Shown here piece by piece: positions 26,701 to 55,240 of a stretch of 64,000 nt of DNA (position 1 is the stretch's first letter; each line of letters begins with the position of its first letter). The DNA comes from Synchiropus splendidus (taxonomy: Eukaryota; Chordata; Actinopteri; Syngnathiformes; Callionymidae): assembly GCF_027744825.2 (NCBI RefSeq), contig NC_071342.1, positions 12,605,501-12,669,500 of the forward strand, read 5' to 3'. Below the pieces are notes generated by a model. It had not been told where the DNA came from, ran no database searches, and saw nothing but the letters and a program-made list of their open reading frames with translations. The position numbers were made by a program, and so were the translations under genes.

Positions 26701-27439
26701 AATTGTATAAAAATAAATAGAAATGTTAAAATTAAATTAGCATGCAAACATTTAAAATGAGACCGATATTTTCATTCTATTTTAAGTGTTCACTTAATTT
26801 TGCTCAGCCGCTTGAGCGATTGAGTTGGACGCCTGTGATGTATTCATCAGTGATATAAATAAATAAATAAATAAAAGATTAGACAGTAGATTGAAGTTCC
26901 CAATGAGGTAAAATGTGGTTGCGTGGCTGCAACTTTCCCTGCTAATATTTTCTCACAGGAAAAGAATACAAGTCAATAGTTGTTCAAACCAACAAAAAAC
27001 GATGCCAGTACCGCTGAAGTGATCCCTGAAACATGGTGTGATACTCCCTTATCTTCCCACAAAGGGGAACTTTGAGAGGTAGTTATGAATAGGAGTATTT
27101 CTGTCAGGTGAATAACTGCTGCCCACTGTGATAATCTGGCATCAGAACGATTATGATAATTACTCGTAATGGCACTTTGGAGGCGAGTGGCTCCTGCGGA
27201 GCCGGCGCTGTGACTGAAGGAGGCATCTGCGGCGGCGTGACAGACGGGCGCTTGAAATCGCGACCGGGATCTCCGTGCTGAAGAGTTCTCGCGCTGAGCG
27301 CTCGCTGCTGCTGAAATGTCCTGCCCTCCAGCGTGGCGGCTCTCTGATGGCGAAATTGATGTGGCGAGGCGGCGCTGGCGGTCTGCGGGCCCCCGGCTTC
27401 CTGCTGATAAGAAGACGGTGCCAGGCTCTGACTTCCTCT
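23770..27439 (-). CDS. Scribble-PDZ1-like PDZ exons downstream of lrrc1 (partial gene or alternative lrrc1 3' end)
   Basis: Five minus-strand exons, all phase 0 with AG/GT borders: 27164-27439 (92 codons, Pro/Gln/Ser-rich linker ending LASKVPLR), 25739-25822 (28), 25589-25666 (26), 23927-24187 (87) and 23770-23862 (31). Joined, exons two to four make one PDZ domain. It has the carboxylate-binding loop SLGISIAGGKGS, then GIFISRV, GDRLLE and a helix THLEAVSALRNAG whose His predicts class I ligand binding. The closest family member recalled is PDZ1 of Scribble (GLGISIAGGKGSTPYK, GIFISRV), with introns at the same places. The tail after the PDZ is Cys- and Gln-rich, then acidic (NDSQEEEKHS), and unrecognised. 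No start codon or stop was identified, so this is either the 3' half of a longer lrrc1 transcript, a separate gene, or a decaying remnant. The donor after 23927 (GTACGT) is only moderate. The intron between exons two and three is 72 bp. Confidence 0.7.
26286..26395. repeat. Dispersed 110-bp direct repeat, copy 1
   Basis: Shares GTCGAAGAAGTGGCTCAACT and about 55 near-identical following bases with 28179-28286. A second matching block, GAAAGATGCACTATGATTC, comes after a short divergent spacer. It lies in the stretch between the PDZ exons and their linker exon. Element type unknown. Confidence 0.65.
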
Positions 27440-27809
27440 CTGCAAGAAACCTCACTCACTGAGTGCGCATACAGACGTGAAGCACTGCGCTCCAGAATCA
27501 GGAGCATGTGCGAGCGCCAGATGTGATGGACTGAAACCATGGTGAAGACGTGATTGTGAAGCGACACACGGACGCACTGCTTGGTTACTGCCAACATATT
27601 CGCTCCCCACCATCAACAATAGCACTCACCTTTGGCTCCTCATTCACCGCTTATGGCATAAGGACCAAGCCAGATCTTTAAATTGGCTTTTCCTTTATAA
27701 TTATGTTTTTTAATAAGCTGCAACAGTATATTACATTACTGTTTATTTTTAAAAATAAATTATGTAATTAAATAAAATATGTCTATTATGTGTTATTGGG
27801 TAGTAACGC

Positions 27810-28151
<342 letters not shown>

Positions 28152-28178
28152 AAAAAATAATAAAATAAAAATAATAAA

Positions 28179-28286
28179 TTTTGTTCGTCGAAGAAGTGGC
28201 TCAACTTCCGAGTCTCAAGACCGTGACTTGGCGTCGGTCAGGCTTTTCTGTCGAACCGAAAGATGCACTATGATTCGACGCCACCG
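28179..28286. repeat. Dispersed 110-bp direct repeat, copy 2
   Basis: Second copy of 26286-26395, same orientation, with TTGTTCGTCGAAGAAGTGGC at its left part. Confidence 0.65.
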
Positions 28287-29094
28287 GGGGAAGCGCAAGA
28301 GAACACTTGGGCTATTGAGTCAATATTATGACTACAGCAAGGCTCATGTTATGCGTCATGTAGGCAGCAGCTCTCGTGGAGTAATTCCCAAATGCAGACG
28401 TGATCCACAGAAGGATGAGGATCAAGGCCTGCCAACTCATTAATACACAGTGTGGGGCCGCCCTGCGGTACCTCAAGGGAAATCCCATCATTCACTGTCA
28501 CAGTCCACCTCACGTTCTGGACACCAGCGTGGCAACATCTAGCGCATGCAGGGAGTTCAGGTCAAAATGGATCATGCTAGAAACATGCTGGACAGACTTG
28601 ACAAAGACTCCAGGGTAAACAAATATTTTTAATCGCTCTTACTTTGATTTTTTTTTAATCTACAGACAGGTGAAATTAATAAAAACAAAATCTCTTAGTT
28701 TTGCACCCAGTTTATTGATCAGTGGTTAAAACTCAGACCTCCAGGCGCAGCGCCCCCTGGAAATCCATCTTGTGCAGTTTGATTGGTAAAGAATTCAAAA
28801 CAATAAAACGGGACCAGACAATTTCTCTGATCTGCCGACTTACAATCGATTTAAAGACACAACAAAACACCTTGTTACGTACCATATTAAAGATTTAAGA
28901 AACACTGAGAAGTGCTTTGAAGTGAAAGTCCTAAAACTGCATTTCTGAAAGACTCTCCGAACTTCACATAAACATTCTGTACAGGATAGCGTCAAAGAGG
29001 AAAATAGGAAGAGTCTCCAGAAACACAGCTGTTTTGGCAACCATCTTAAAATCATTGCAAAACAGCGAAGGGCACCGAAGATAAATAAGACAGC

Positions 29095-29100
29095 TTTATT
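29095..29100 (-). terminator. Putative lrrc1 polyadenylation signal
   Basis: AATAAA on the minus strand, within overlapping TTTATT repeats on the plus strand, about 690 bases past the lrrc1 stop. It is the first good cluster of signals downstream, giving a 3' UTR of roughly 0.7 kb that includes copy B of the local duplication. Confidence 0.45.
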
Positions 29101-29107
29101 TATTTAT

Positions 29108-29390
29108 GTAGAGGAGAATCAGGAGGGTCTTTACTGAAACTGAATTAAGTGGTCGCTCATCAGTCTAGTAATGTTTGGGATGAAGGATAGATGAACCCTG
29201 GAGATATTTCAGCAGACATGTTTGTTCATTACTGTGAAAAAAAAAAGTACCAAAGAAAAAAAAATATATATATATATAATTTTTATCTGAAAGTGATTAA
29301 GAAATCTGCTATACACGTTATTTACATCAGAGCTGCCAAAAAAGTATAAAAGTGTCCAATATTCACAACAGACTATACAATAATCAGTAG
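29108..29390. repeat. Duplicated segment in lrrc1 3' UTR, copy B
   Basis: Matches 27921-28151 in the same orientation. It carries an extra A-rich stretch including GTACCAAAG and a short (AT)n run. Copy B sits immediately upstream, in transcript sense, of the likely polyadenylation signal. Confidence 0.75.
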
Positions 29391-29789
29391 GTCTGAAAAC
29401 CGTTCCTCTTGGCCAAGAACGTAAAAAATATATCCACCCAGTGTTTCCAAAACAGAAGGTTTGACCACAATATAGAAAAAAGTATCATAATAATAATCAT
29501 AATAGTGCAACTATCTAAGTATAATATTTAAAAGAGGCAATTAAAATGTCTTTAAAATTGAGATTATTGCTGCGGACACACAAACAGGAAGGCACAGCGG
29601 CTCCAGGGCCGAGCTCAATGATGCAGGACTGGAGTAGGAGTGCAGTTACAGGCGTCCCAGGGTGGAATTAAACAAGTGGCAGGCCACACTGGGAGGGTTT
29701 TCGGGATTTAAAAAAAACAAAACAAATGAGCAGCAGGGTTGTGCGGTAGGAGAGACACGGGAGGTAAATAAAATCTCAGAGGAGCAGGG

Positions 29790-45470
<15,681 letters not shown>

Positions 45471-47077
45471 TATACACGGATATTGTTCAACAACACCCCA
45501 AATCGACAGGATCAGATACTTAAACTGAACAATGGCGCTTGTAACCACCGAAATAAGTGTTTTTTGAAGCTCCCATATAAGCTATTATATATAGCTAGTA
45601 TTATCAATATATGTTAATTTATCAATAAATGCAAGCAATTTAACCAAATGTTTTTAAAAAATATGATCCCATTATTGTCCTCTCTGCACATTCCTGGTTG
45701 AACAGCTCAACTTATACATTTATAATTTTGACATTATTGAAACTAGTATTTCAAGTATGACAGTCCAACTTTTCCAGATTTCCCTTAATATAATTCTAAG
45801 ATGGAAAACCAAAACAATCGATTCACCCTTTTTTTATGAATAGGAAAACATAGCATATCATATTCAGTTGCTTATTTCAAAATGAGTTTCTCCGAAGAAT
45901 TCTTTTTTTTACTTGGGTTTAGACCATTTTCCCCTCATGGTTAATCGTCAGTCGTGGGCAGACTATAAAATCTGCCGAGGAATGTGGGGACAAGTGTGGA
46001 AAAGTGGATTAAAAACAACTCACCCAAAAAGTGTCAACAAGCCTGTAAAACAATCCTATCCCATTGTAATCTAAAATGTGGCTCCTCGTCTTCCTCAGTG
46101 CCTCAAGATGATACGATCAGCAGAACATTATTCAGCGTGTCAATTAGTGATGAATATCAGTGATTGTTTCCAAACTCAGTCACGCTTTCCCCCCCACACC
46201 AATCACCACTCAGTGAATCTGGGGCTTTTGGGGCCCCCAGGCAGTTGCCTGATTCACATTTCTGTACCACAGCCTCACTTCTGCTGTCGCATTCCCTCAG
46301 CCATGTTTAGTTTTTAATACAATCGTTTTGATTTGATCATGGCAGAAGAGAAAGCAAGAGAATTTGTAATCACAAATGACAGGCGGCTCAGGAGCAGCAT
46401 TGTATTTCAAATATTATCCAGTACATGATCAAGTTTTAATACAAAGGGATGAGACCGTTACTTCTTTGAATCACAAGTTTAATGTCGAGTGTCAGCAGGG
46501 TGTCACAGGTGCTGATGAGAGCTGCTGCCATTTCCACCACTTCCCGCTTTTGTACTGAACAGCTGTTTCAACACTTCAGGAGAAATGTTGTTGCAGGCCT
46601 CAATTGCAACTGACTGGGTTTTATTTGTACATGTTTTTTAATCATAGTAAAAGTGAAAGAAAGGTTTTTTGTTAATGCAGTGAAAAGAGTAAAGGCTCAA
46701 CATCACCAGTTGAAATTAAGGGACAAACAACATTGTTTTTCAAACATTAAGCCAACAACACCCACGTTTACTAAAACAAACATGACCAACATGAATTACA
46801 AAGATAAAGATTTGTCCAGATTTCTTGATCACTTAGATGCAGTGTATAGATAGCTACTCAGCTATAGTTTTACTCTGTGGTACGGTGGAGACAAATTTGG
46901 GGAGGCTAGACTAACATTTAGGTCTCAAAACAGGAGTGACGGGTTAGATCCTGGACGTTAGGAAGACAATATCCTGGCAAAAGAATTGGAGGTATTGTTC
47001 AGCCGCTAGATGGAGACAGAGATCCTAAGATGCAAATCCCGGGTTAAAGATGAAGACCTTTAAGGTTTGAATTGATA
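45471..47077. other. Intergenic, lrrc1 promoter to eloa 3' end
   Basis: AT-rich, with several short open frames on the plus strand that lack splice signals or recognisable products. No gene or repeat family recognised. Confidence 0.5.
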
Positions 47078-47083
47078 TTTATT
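47078..47083 (-). terminator. Putative eloa polyadenylation signal
   Basis: AATAAA on the minus strand about 85 bases after the eloa stop codon, implying a very short 3' UTR. Confidence 0.55.
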
Positions 47084-47167
47084 CTGGCATTAACAAATCT
47101 CATGTCGTCTAGGTCAGACCAAACCACCAAATGAATAAGTCACGAAACAACCACTTGTCCATCAAAG

Positions 47168-50100
47168 TCATCTTCGTCCCATTTGTTTCTTGAACGCCTT
47201 CAAGGACTTGGCCATCATTGGAGCAACTTCTGCGTGAAACCAGAGCATGAGTGTACGTGGGTAGCCTCTATACTCTCTGTACAATTCCTTGTTCTGATAT
47301 TGCGCGCGCACACACACACATCATGGGTGAGCTCTTACTTGTTTTCTTGCGAGGGTCCTGATTATTGCTGGTTGCTGCACTGGCATTAGTAGATCTGGGG
47401 GGTTCGGTCTTCGGCACTGACTTGTTCTCATGAGTCTTTACACTAAATTTCATGACATGTTAATCCAGTCACGCAAAACACAGCACCAACAGGGTGAACC
47501 TAAAAACTTCCACATAGACACCCGTTTGACCTCACCGTATTCCTGAGTGTTCTATTGTCAACCATTTACTCTCATTGATTTGAAGAGGCGTTTGACAGGT
47601 GAAAATCAGAAAAGAAAGAGGAAGAATCACAAAAAGGAATGAAGCACGAAAGAAAAAAACAAGCAAGAAAAAGGAACAAAAGTAAACCTGGTTTAACCAG
47701 TAAACATTGTGTTAGAGGAACTCCAAACTACCTGCAGGTCGGCTGTTGAACTGCAGTACCATGGATCTCCTGTTGAATCCGCACATCTCTTGGAGGTTTT
47801 GCCACGGTGTGAATGAACGCCATCTTCACCTGTCGACCTATAAAGTAGACGTGCAACATATAACATAATATCAGGCTCCATATTTGGTACAAGGCACCGA
47901 CCCTGTGGCCTGCTGGAATGAGCAGACGCGATGCTTTTTTTCAGCCGCTGGAACTTCTTCTCTCTTTCCTCCGACAGTCGGACGTACATCTCCTTCCATG
48001 ATTCATACTCAAGCAGTTTAGAATCCTTAAAGTCCCGCTGACAGTGTTTGCCCCATAAGTGGTCTGTCTCACCGATGTACATCTGAGGAATGGTGACACA
48101 CAGGAGGTCATAGTGACTGGACACTCAGTAAAAATATATTCATATGCAAACTAGACTTTAGTTTGAGAACTATCGTATGAATCAACACAAGCACTGTTAA
48201 GTCACTGACTGATCAATATTCACACAAGAGCTCCCATGAATACACAGGTGTGCAAAGGCGAGTCAAGGACAGTTGAACCAGCAAGGTCAAATCAAACTCA
48301 AGTGCTGGAGTCACTGAACATTCTGGAAGACATGTGCTATGTGGACAAACCGGTTGAAGCCCTGAGGTTTCTACCCACAGCCCAAAAAGCAAATGAGCGT
48401 TAAAGAATGTGACTCGCCCCTTCACCAGCAAATTCTCTGGGTTTTGAACCATGATACATGTGTCTGAACATGTGTGTGAGGACAAGTTGTGTTGCTTCAT
48501 GCTACATCCTTACAATCAATATACCTTTCAGCTTTAGAATGAACATATGGCTGATCGTTCACTCTACGCATTGACATTTCAACTGTACAACTGCAGAACT
48601 GAACTTCACTGCTCAGATCAAACCTTTAAAACGGCTGAACTTGGACCTACATTGAGCTTTTCATTTTTGACAATCCTACACCATTGTTCATTAAGATTTT
48701 ATCAACTTATCATCACTCCTGTATATTCGGACAGGGTCCTTTTGCCTTTTTATTTCTATATTATTAAACTCTGTAGCGAGTTAGGGGTGAAAGATGGGGT
48801 GGCCTTTTTAGTCTCAAAGGTTTTGATGGACAGAAAAATGTTAACTTGCATTACTTTGCAAGTTAATCAAATTCTGTGAGTGGTACACCACACAGCCTAA
48901 AAAGACTAAAAATTATAGCAGAGACTTTGGGATATAAATTTCAATTAATTAAATAGTGAAAAAAAAGAAATTGATCCACATAATACATATTAATTGCAGT
49001 AAACTTTCTCTCACAGGAAGAAATTTTCACACAATCAGGTGCGCAACATTACAGATTGTGATGAGGGAGAAGGCAAGAGTTTTTTTTTTCCTCAGGAGTC
49101 GGTGATCACACAAGTGCTAAATAAGGCAGTGTCTGTTTGACATTTCGATTTTTTTGAAGGTGTCGGTAGACTACATAAAAAGCGTCAAGGCTTTTGTGAG
49201 TGTTGAACAAGCTTCACAGGCGCTGCACAGGCAGGTGCCCCGCTGAACTGACTCTCTCTAAAATTATTCAGACCAAACATTCTTACTGGGTTAAATTCTT
49301 CTATGCGCAGCAGCTGCTCCGGAGTGCACCGCTCCAAAACCGGCTCCAGGACTTCGAACGGGACTCCACCGGTTTCATAAAGCACTGCGGAAATTTTTTT
49401 CCATCAACTTGTGATTCTGTTTTTGTGGATTGAGACACTTACAATCGATGTTGTTCTGCAGGGTGCGGATACACTGCTGGTATAAGCTCATCATGGCCGG
49501 GAGGAACACGGTCTTGGCACCGGAGTAGACCTGCATCTTCTTGTTCAGTCGCTGACCCGTGAAGACTGTGGACTCATCCAAGACCTCATAGGACTTTTTC
49601 TCAACTTCAAAAAAAAAAAAAAAAAAAAAAAAGAAGTTTAAGTTTCACAGAAAATAATTGGGAAAAATACATGAATGAACCTTTTCTCTCGTAGTATTCA
49701 AAACTGGATGGGTTTTCACAGTCCAGCAGGACGGTTGGTAACGGGATGTTGATCAGGTTGTCCATGAAACCCTGCCAGAAACAGATTTCAACAAACAATC
49801 CAACTTGGAAAAATACCAGGATACCTTTTGAGGTGATGCAGGTGTAGCAGTTTTCTCGGGTGACTTCACAGGTTTGACAGATTCAGGCGTTTTTGTGCTT
49901 TTTTGTTTTACTTCAGTCTTTTTGGGTGTTTTTTTCACAGCCCGCCGGCACCTCTTTGAAAGATGCGCGTCGTAATTTAGGCAAGATTCAAAAGACAAAG
50001 GGGGGTCCTCTTCGCCTTCTTCATTTTTGGATTTGATTTGAAGCTCCACGTCTTTGCCCTTTTTGTATTTCCTCTCTGAGCTCCGGAGCTCTGATGTCAC

Positions 50101-52610
50101 TTCCCGGTTTTCTGCACTGTCCACTTTCAGCAGTGTTTTTAAAGGTTTCCCATCTGATGGCTTGTCCTGCGAGGATTCTTTCGGTTGTGATTTTTTATTT
50201 GACTGATGGTTTTGAGTTTCGGATTTAGCTCTTGTTGAATTGGCACCAGCTCTGTCATGAGGTCTGGAATCCGAGTCTCCATCCTTGTCTTTGGCCTTTT
50301 TCTTCTCCCTCTGGACCATCTCATACGAATGCTTTTCGTCCCTTTGGTTCTCCTTCCTTTTTCTTTTGTTATTTTCTTTTCTATGTTTATATTCTTCCTC
50401 ACTTTCCACCCCCTTTGATGTTACACAATTGTTATTAAAATCATCTTCCAGAAAACCTCCCTTATCCAGGCTTTCGCAGTCACCCAGTCTGCGTGGCTGA
50501 GATAGTCCATCAGATACCTCTTCTGTGTGGCTGAAATTAAATCACAAGAAAATGACACAAAAAATAGGGAACTATTAAATATACCAAACTCTCTTGTCAT
50601 TCTTTAGAATAGACATTCTAAAATGAATTATAAAAATACTGTTTTATTGTGAGTGACAGTAGAAAAACTACATTAAAAATGCACCAACTCTTGTTGCCCC
50701 AGCTGCTTAGGGCAAAGGACACTCTGGACAGGTGTCCAGTCGATCAAATCATATATGGGGACAGACATCCACTTACACAATTTATGACATATCACCCATA
50801 TCCAATGTGAGGAGGATTTAATTGTGCAACGTGACATAAGAATGCAAGCTCCTTGTAGCCTTAAACTGGAAAATCAAGACATTTAGAAGAATAAAGAAAG
50901 GAGGTAAAATAAAATTAAGCAACAAATAAAAATCAAAATAATGGAATTAAGACAGAATAAAGTAAAACTGTATAAATGATTGGTGGGAAACAACACAAAT
51001 GTAAGGTATTAGTTTGGAATGGAAATTAAAAGCATTTTACTTGTTGGATGTGCAATACAATAAATCTGTTGTAGGCAAAAAAAATACAAAAGGTAGGAAT
51101 ACATGCACATTGTTATATGCTATTATGTATCTGTTAATACATTTTTCAATAATGTACAATGTCATATTTCTCAATGAAGTAATTTACCTTGTAGTCGTGT
51201 TGGACAGTAGCTTTTTCCAGTCTTTTACAAGTGACTTGGCAACATCTCCAGCTTCTTCATGTCGGCGCAAGGAGTTGACGGTTTTTCCAATTCCAGTTTC
51301 CTTGTCATGATGGAAAGAATGAAGTGAGGGCTGCTGAAAAGTGACCAGTAAGCTTGTGTGATAACAGACACTTACGGTGAGAATATCTAATGTGATATCC
51401 AGATCACTGAGTTGCTGCAATGCTTTCAAAACCTGGAGAAGACATGGGAATTGAATGAGTAACTATGATGCAGGATTGCAGGGGAGGTAATCTTGGACAA
51501 CAAAAGTTATTGGAGTTAGTTAAATGTATATCAAAATTAGGTGAAACTGTATTACCCAGTTTATGGTGCAAGTAGCAATAGTAGTAGTAGTAGTAAGCAG
51601 TTATTGATTGAGCAAAACCTGTCAAACCAAATAAGGGTCTGTTGGTTTTGGATTTCCACAGTTGCTGATTTTGCATTCAGACCACAATCTATGTTTGGCA
51701 TTTCACACACCCACTCAGGCGACTCCTATATCATGGACTAAAAATGGCCTCTCGTACCCGTGTTTGACTTCAACTTTAATGAAAGTGTCTGTATCACCGA
51801 GTGGAACGCGCCGGTTTATAGTCCGTTATTGTCGGGAACTGTCCCTCCACTATTAAAAACACAGGCGACTGCGGCCTGTTGACAGACAGCTGCCATCAGT
51901 CAGGCAACTGCACTGGTTTCCAATTATAGCAGTAAAGCTCCGCCCACTTCTCACAATGTGACCCCCTCTGAAGCGCTGGGATGCCAACACGCATGTTCAA
52001 CTGTAACAAGCTCTCATTGTAGAGTGGATTTTCAAATGTTTTGTACAAGATGTAATGATGTTTTTGCAAATGATGGCTAACACAAGCAAAAAAAAAACTT
52101 TTGACTTCAAACTCTGGCATGGACTAACAATTGCCATATTGGGTTAAATAGATTTAATGAACTATATTTGCATTTCACTATTTAAATCAAGCCAAACAAA
52201 TGATTGCACCTGACAATATTATAATCATAAATGAAGAGATTGGATGCAGATTGATGAGACAAATAACCACTACTTATTTCTAGACTAATATTTCAGCACA
52301 AGTTTCAACTGTTGTAAAAGGCTAAACAAAAGTCACTAAAAGTCACTAAAACACGCAAAGGTTGCATGATTCATCTGATGAATGAAAACAGTAGGAAATT
52401 ATGATCACGTGATTCTCCGCGCTTCAGTCACTGCCACACCAGCGCGCAAAAACCACGGTAAAGTGTTTGATATAGTTGTTCACAAAATCTACCAAAATAG
52501 GTGTAAAACGATCTCTGACTTTTCGAACCCACCGTGTCTGGTCCTGCTGCCTCTTTGAGCTGCAGTTTGAGTCGCAGAACTTTCTTCAATACACCCGAGC
52601 TTCCGGCCAT
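47168..52610 (-). CDS. eloa: Elongin A (transcription elongation factor B subunit), complete, 585 aa
   Basis: Eleven exons: 52533-52610, 51376-51432, 51188-51300, 49825-50530, 49681-49771, 49443-49604, 49287-49384, 47902-48082, 47732-47837, 47339-47442, 47168-47229. They total 1758 bases and stay in frame. The start [20 protein letters not shown] opens a TFIIS N-terminal-type domain with [13 protein letters not shown], about residues 5-75. A Lys/Glu-rich linker fills the large exon. Then come a BC-box [10 protein letters not shown] (Leu and Cys for Elongin B/C binding), an F-box-like [20 protein letters not shown], and the family C terminus [19 protein letters not shown] and [19 protein letters not shown]. 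Elongin A stimulates RNA polymerase II elongation and, with Cul5, ubiquitinates stalled polymerase. Human ELOA is about 770 residues, so the linker is shorter here. Teleosts may have more than one copy, so this could be an elongin A-like paralogue. The exon 8 donor, G|GTCGGT, is weak. Confidence 0.92.
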
Positions 52611-52740
52611 CACGCCAGTTTACGCGCACACACCTGGAGGCGCGCGCTCGTTAATGAGACATTTAAGTACGTCACTTCGCTCCGGGAAGTTCTGTCGCTG
52701 TTGTTGGCGCAAAGTCATTGAATTATAACTGCACAGATCG
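52611..52740 (-). promoter_or_regulatory. eloa promoter region
   Basis: GC-rich sequence directly upstream of the elongin A start, with GGCGCGCGC and a CRE/ATF-like TACGTCAC on the plus strand near 52669. No TATA box is seen. From about 52740 to 53390 the sequence returns to AT-rich with nothing recognisable. Confidence 0.4.
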
Positions 52741-53399
52741 ACTACAGAATCAATGTTGACAATACAAAATCACTGCAGTCAACCAATGACGTCAGGAGAT
52801 TTTAGCATGTATGCGCGCACATTTTAAGTGTGAGTAAAAATCCCCATCATTTATAACAGAAAATGCGGTCAAATTACTTTTTATACCTCTGGTTAACTGT
52901 TATTGATGTTTAGCATGACGTTTTATACATTATAATAATAATTCTAGATAATATTCAAAACCTAGAATGTCCTATATATGGCCACACAATTCATGAAAAT
53001 TCCATGAATTCTTTCTTACAGCAAAGAAAAGTGAAACCATGTTTTTATGTGTTTTACTATTGAATTTATTTTACTCATATTTTCAATATTGAAACATTTG
53101 GCCTCGTACGCCACCATATATTTAAATGTGACATTTTCAATTGTATTGTTTTCCCTTTATATTTTAAAAGACTTTTATTTATTTATTCATACTTTCATGC
53201 AAGTTCACGTCAACATCTGTGTTGGTCATTATTCAAGGATTTCATTCACAGCACACCCATTGATGATTTCATCGGCGTATTGTTGACATCGTCTGATGGA
53301 AGGCCACTGCAGGACACCATGGTTGTCAGGGAGGGGGGTGTCCTTGCTGGGTGCCACACGTTTCACACAATTTGTGATTGGCACTCACTCTTGCAGAGG

Positions 53400-53510
53400 A
53401 GGAGTTAACTGTTTTTCTGCCCCAGCAGAGGTGACTACTGGTCTCTCTTGCCTGCTCCAGTAACTGGAGGTACAAGATCCATCTTCCCCGACCTCAACTT
53501 CATTCTTCAG
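53400..53510 (+). other. Candidate klhl31 non-coding first exon
   Basis: A donor, TTCAG|GTATGA, follows a pyrimidine-rich, stop-containing stretch at 53511. It pairs with a strong acceptor TTATTTTCAG|AAGGTC at 55210, 31 bases upstream of the klhl31 ATG. This suggests a 5' UTR exon and a 1.7-kb intron (53511-55209), which shows no other coding feature. The left boundary is not determined. Confidence 0.4.
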
Positions 53511-55240
53511 GTATGAGACAGCATTTTACTTGTAATTTACTTTCATTCAAACTGTATCTTTCGAGTAGACTGAGCTTCACTAGTGGCCCTTTGACTTGCA
53601 AATTATCTTGTCACATTCTTGGAACTTTTAGTGGGTGATTTAGGTGTGAGTATAATTGAGTTAAAACAAGATTATTCACTAAGTGACCATCCAAAAACCA
53701 CTTATCTGAGTTCAGCAATGTATTTCAATGGTTGTGATGAACAATGAGTAAAATGAGAACTATCATGTTTTAAATTGAAAAAAAAAAAAAAAAGAGTGTT
53801 TGTGATTTGTAGAAGCGTAGCTCCATGTGGACACGAGGCCCGCTGCTCAAGTCTATAAAAGGAACGTCATGAGTGGGCTGTCCAGAGATGCTATTCCTGG
53901 ATATACCGCTGATAAAATGTGACAGATGCAGCATGTTGACGCACTCACCCATCACCCGGAACAGCACATGGTTTTTAGGGTCTGACAGCCTGCAGCCTGT
54001 TTTCTTATTGTCCACAACCTTTGTAATGCTGAAGCGTAACAGTCGTTACAAGTTTATTTTTGATCTAAGGTTTATGCTTCTGAGACAATGAGAAAATGTA
54101 TGTAACTTTTTCGGAAGCTTGGATATTGTTGACATTTTTTAGGTAAAGTGACTCAGTTGTACTACATTTATTGACTCTGGATCCACCCACCATTTGTTAA
54201 AATAATAAATAACTACTGCTGACCAACTTATGATGGAGAGTCAAGAAAAGCTGTTTGCATCTCAGATACACTGTGTTACAGAAGCGTATTATTCATCATG
54301 ATCATGTCCATTGCCGCAAGAGCAGTCATGATGAAAGAATAGACAAAGCAACAGTGTGATTTAAAACTTTTTAAAAACCTCTTGTTGTGTGCATCATTCT
54401 TGTTTCACCACACTGTGGGCATCAAGGTGGGAATCACATATGGATGGTTATGCATATGAATGTAGAAATTTAACACCATAATTTGAATGGAAATGCATTT
54501 GTCTGGTAATGATTAAATGAATATAAATGTCGAGACAAATATGTGGGGAACTAAATGGAAGTGTCATCACAGTGAAATAGACAACTGAAATCTGACATTA
54601 ATAAACTTGAATGAAGCCAAAAACAAACTGAATATAAATTGTTAAAAGAACCAGTATCATTATTGCAAAATGACTGCATCCAAAAAGCATTCAGATGATG
54701 ACGGTTATTGATGACAACTATTGTGTAAACCTTAAATATAAAAGTTAGGCATCGCAACCATTGAAATAATGTTTTTAAGCTTTATGTCAATGAGCAGACC
54801 CCACAAAGAGAGTGTGACAAATCTGTGCGTGTGTGTGGGTGTGTCCATTAAGATCAACGCTCATTGTAAAGTGTAACAGCTGCAAGAAAGCTGACTTGCA
54901 ACTTACTCTCTTTATTTACTGTGACTAAATCAGTCGATGAGGAAAGACGCGCCTTCATCTTCAGGTATTGCTAGAGGGCCCTTTTAAACATAATGCACAA
55001 CACAACTAAAAAAGTAGGGCTACTGCTGGTGTTCTTGAGGTATAAGTGGAAAAGTGAAAAATGTTATGGAATGTTGATCTCATACCTCAGACCTGAAATG
55101 AAACCTTTAAAAATTAGTGACTAAAATGATCTAGAAAGAGAAACCGTCCATTGCTGTTTGGTGAGTTTCCTCGTGTGTCGACTCTGATTATTGCTGCTTT
55201 TATTTTCAGAAGGTCTGGGCTGTGAACTGCTGCTACAGCC

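Noticed and set aside
27160..27597. 145-codon minus-strand ORF starting MLAVTKQCVRV
   Set aside because: Other frames of the GC-rich PDZ linker exon; only the frame at 27164-27439 joins the PDZ exons through splice sites.
28543..28620. Plus-strand frame with MDHARNMLDRLDKDSR, coiled-coil-like
   Set aside because: Only 24 codons, an in-frame stop close upstream and no partner exon; probably chance.
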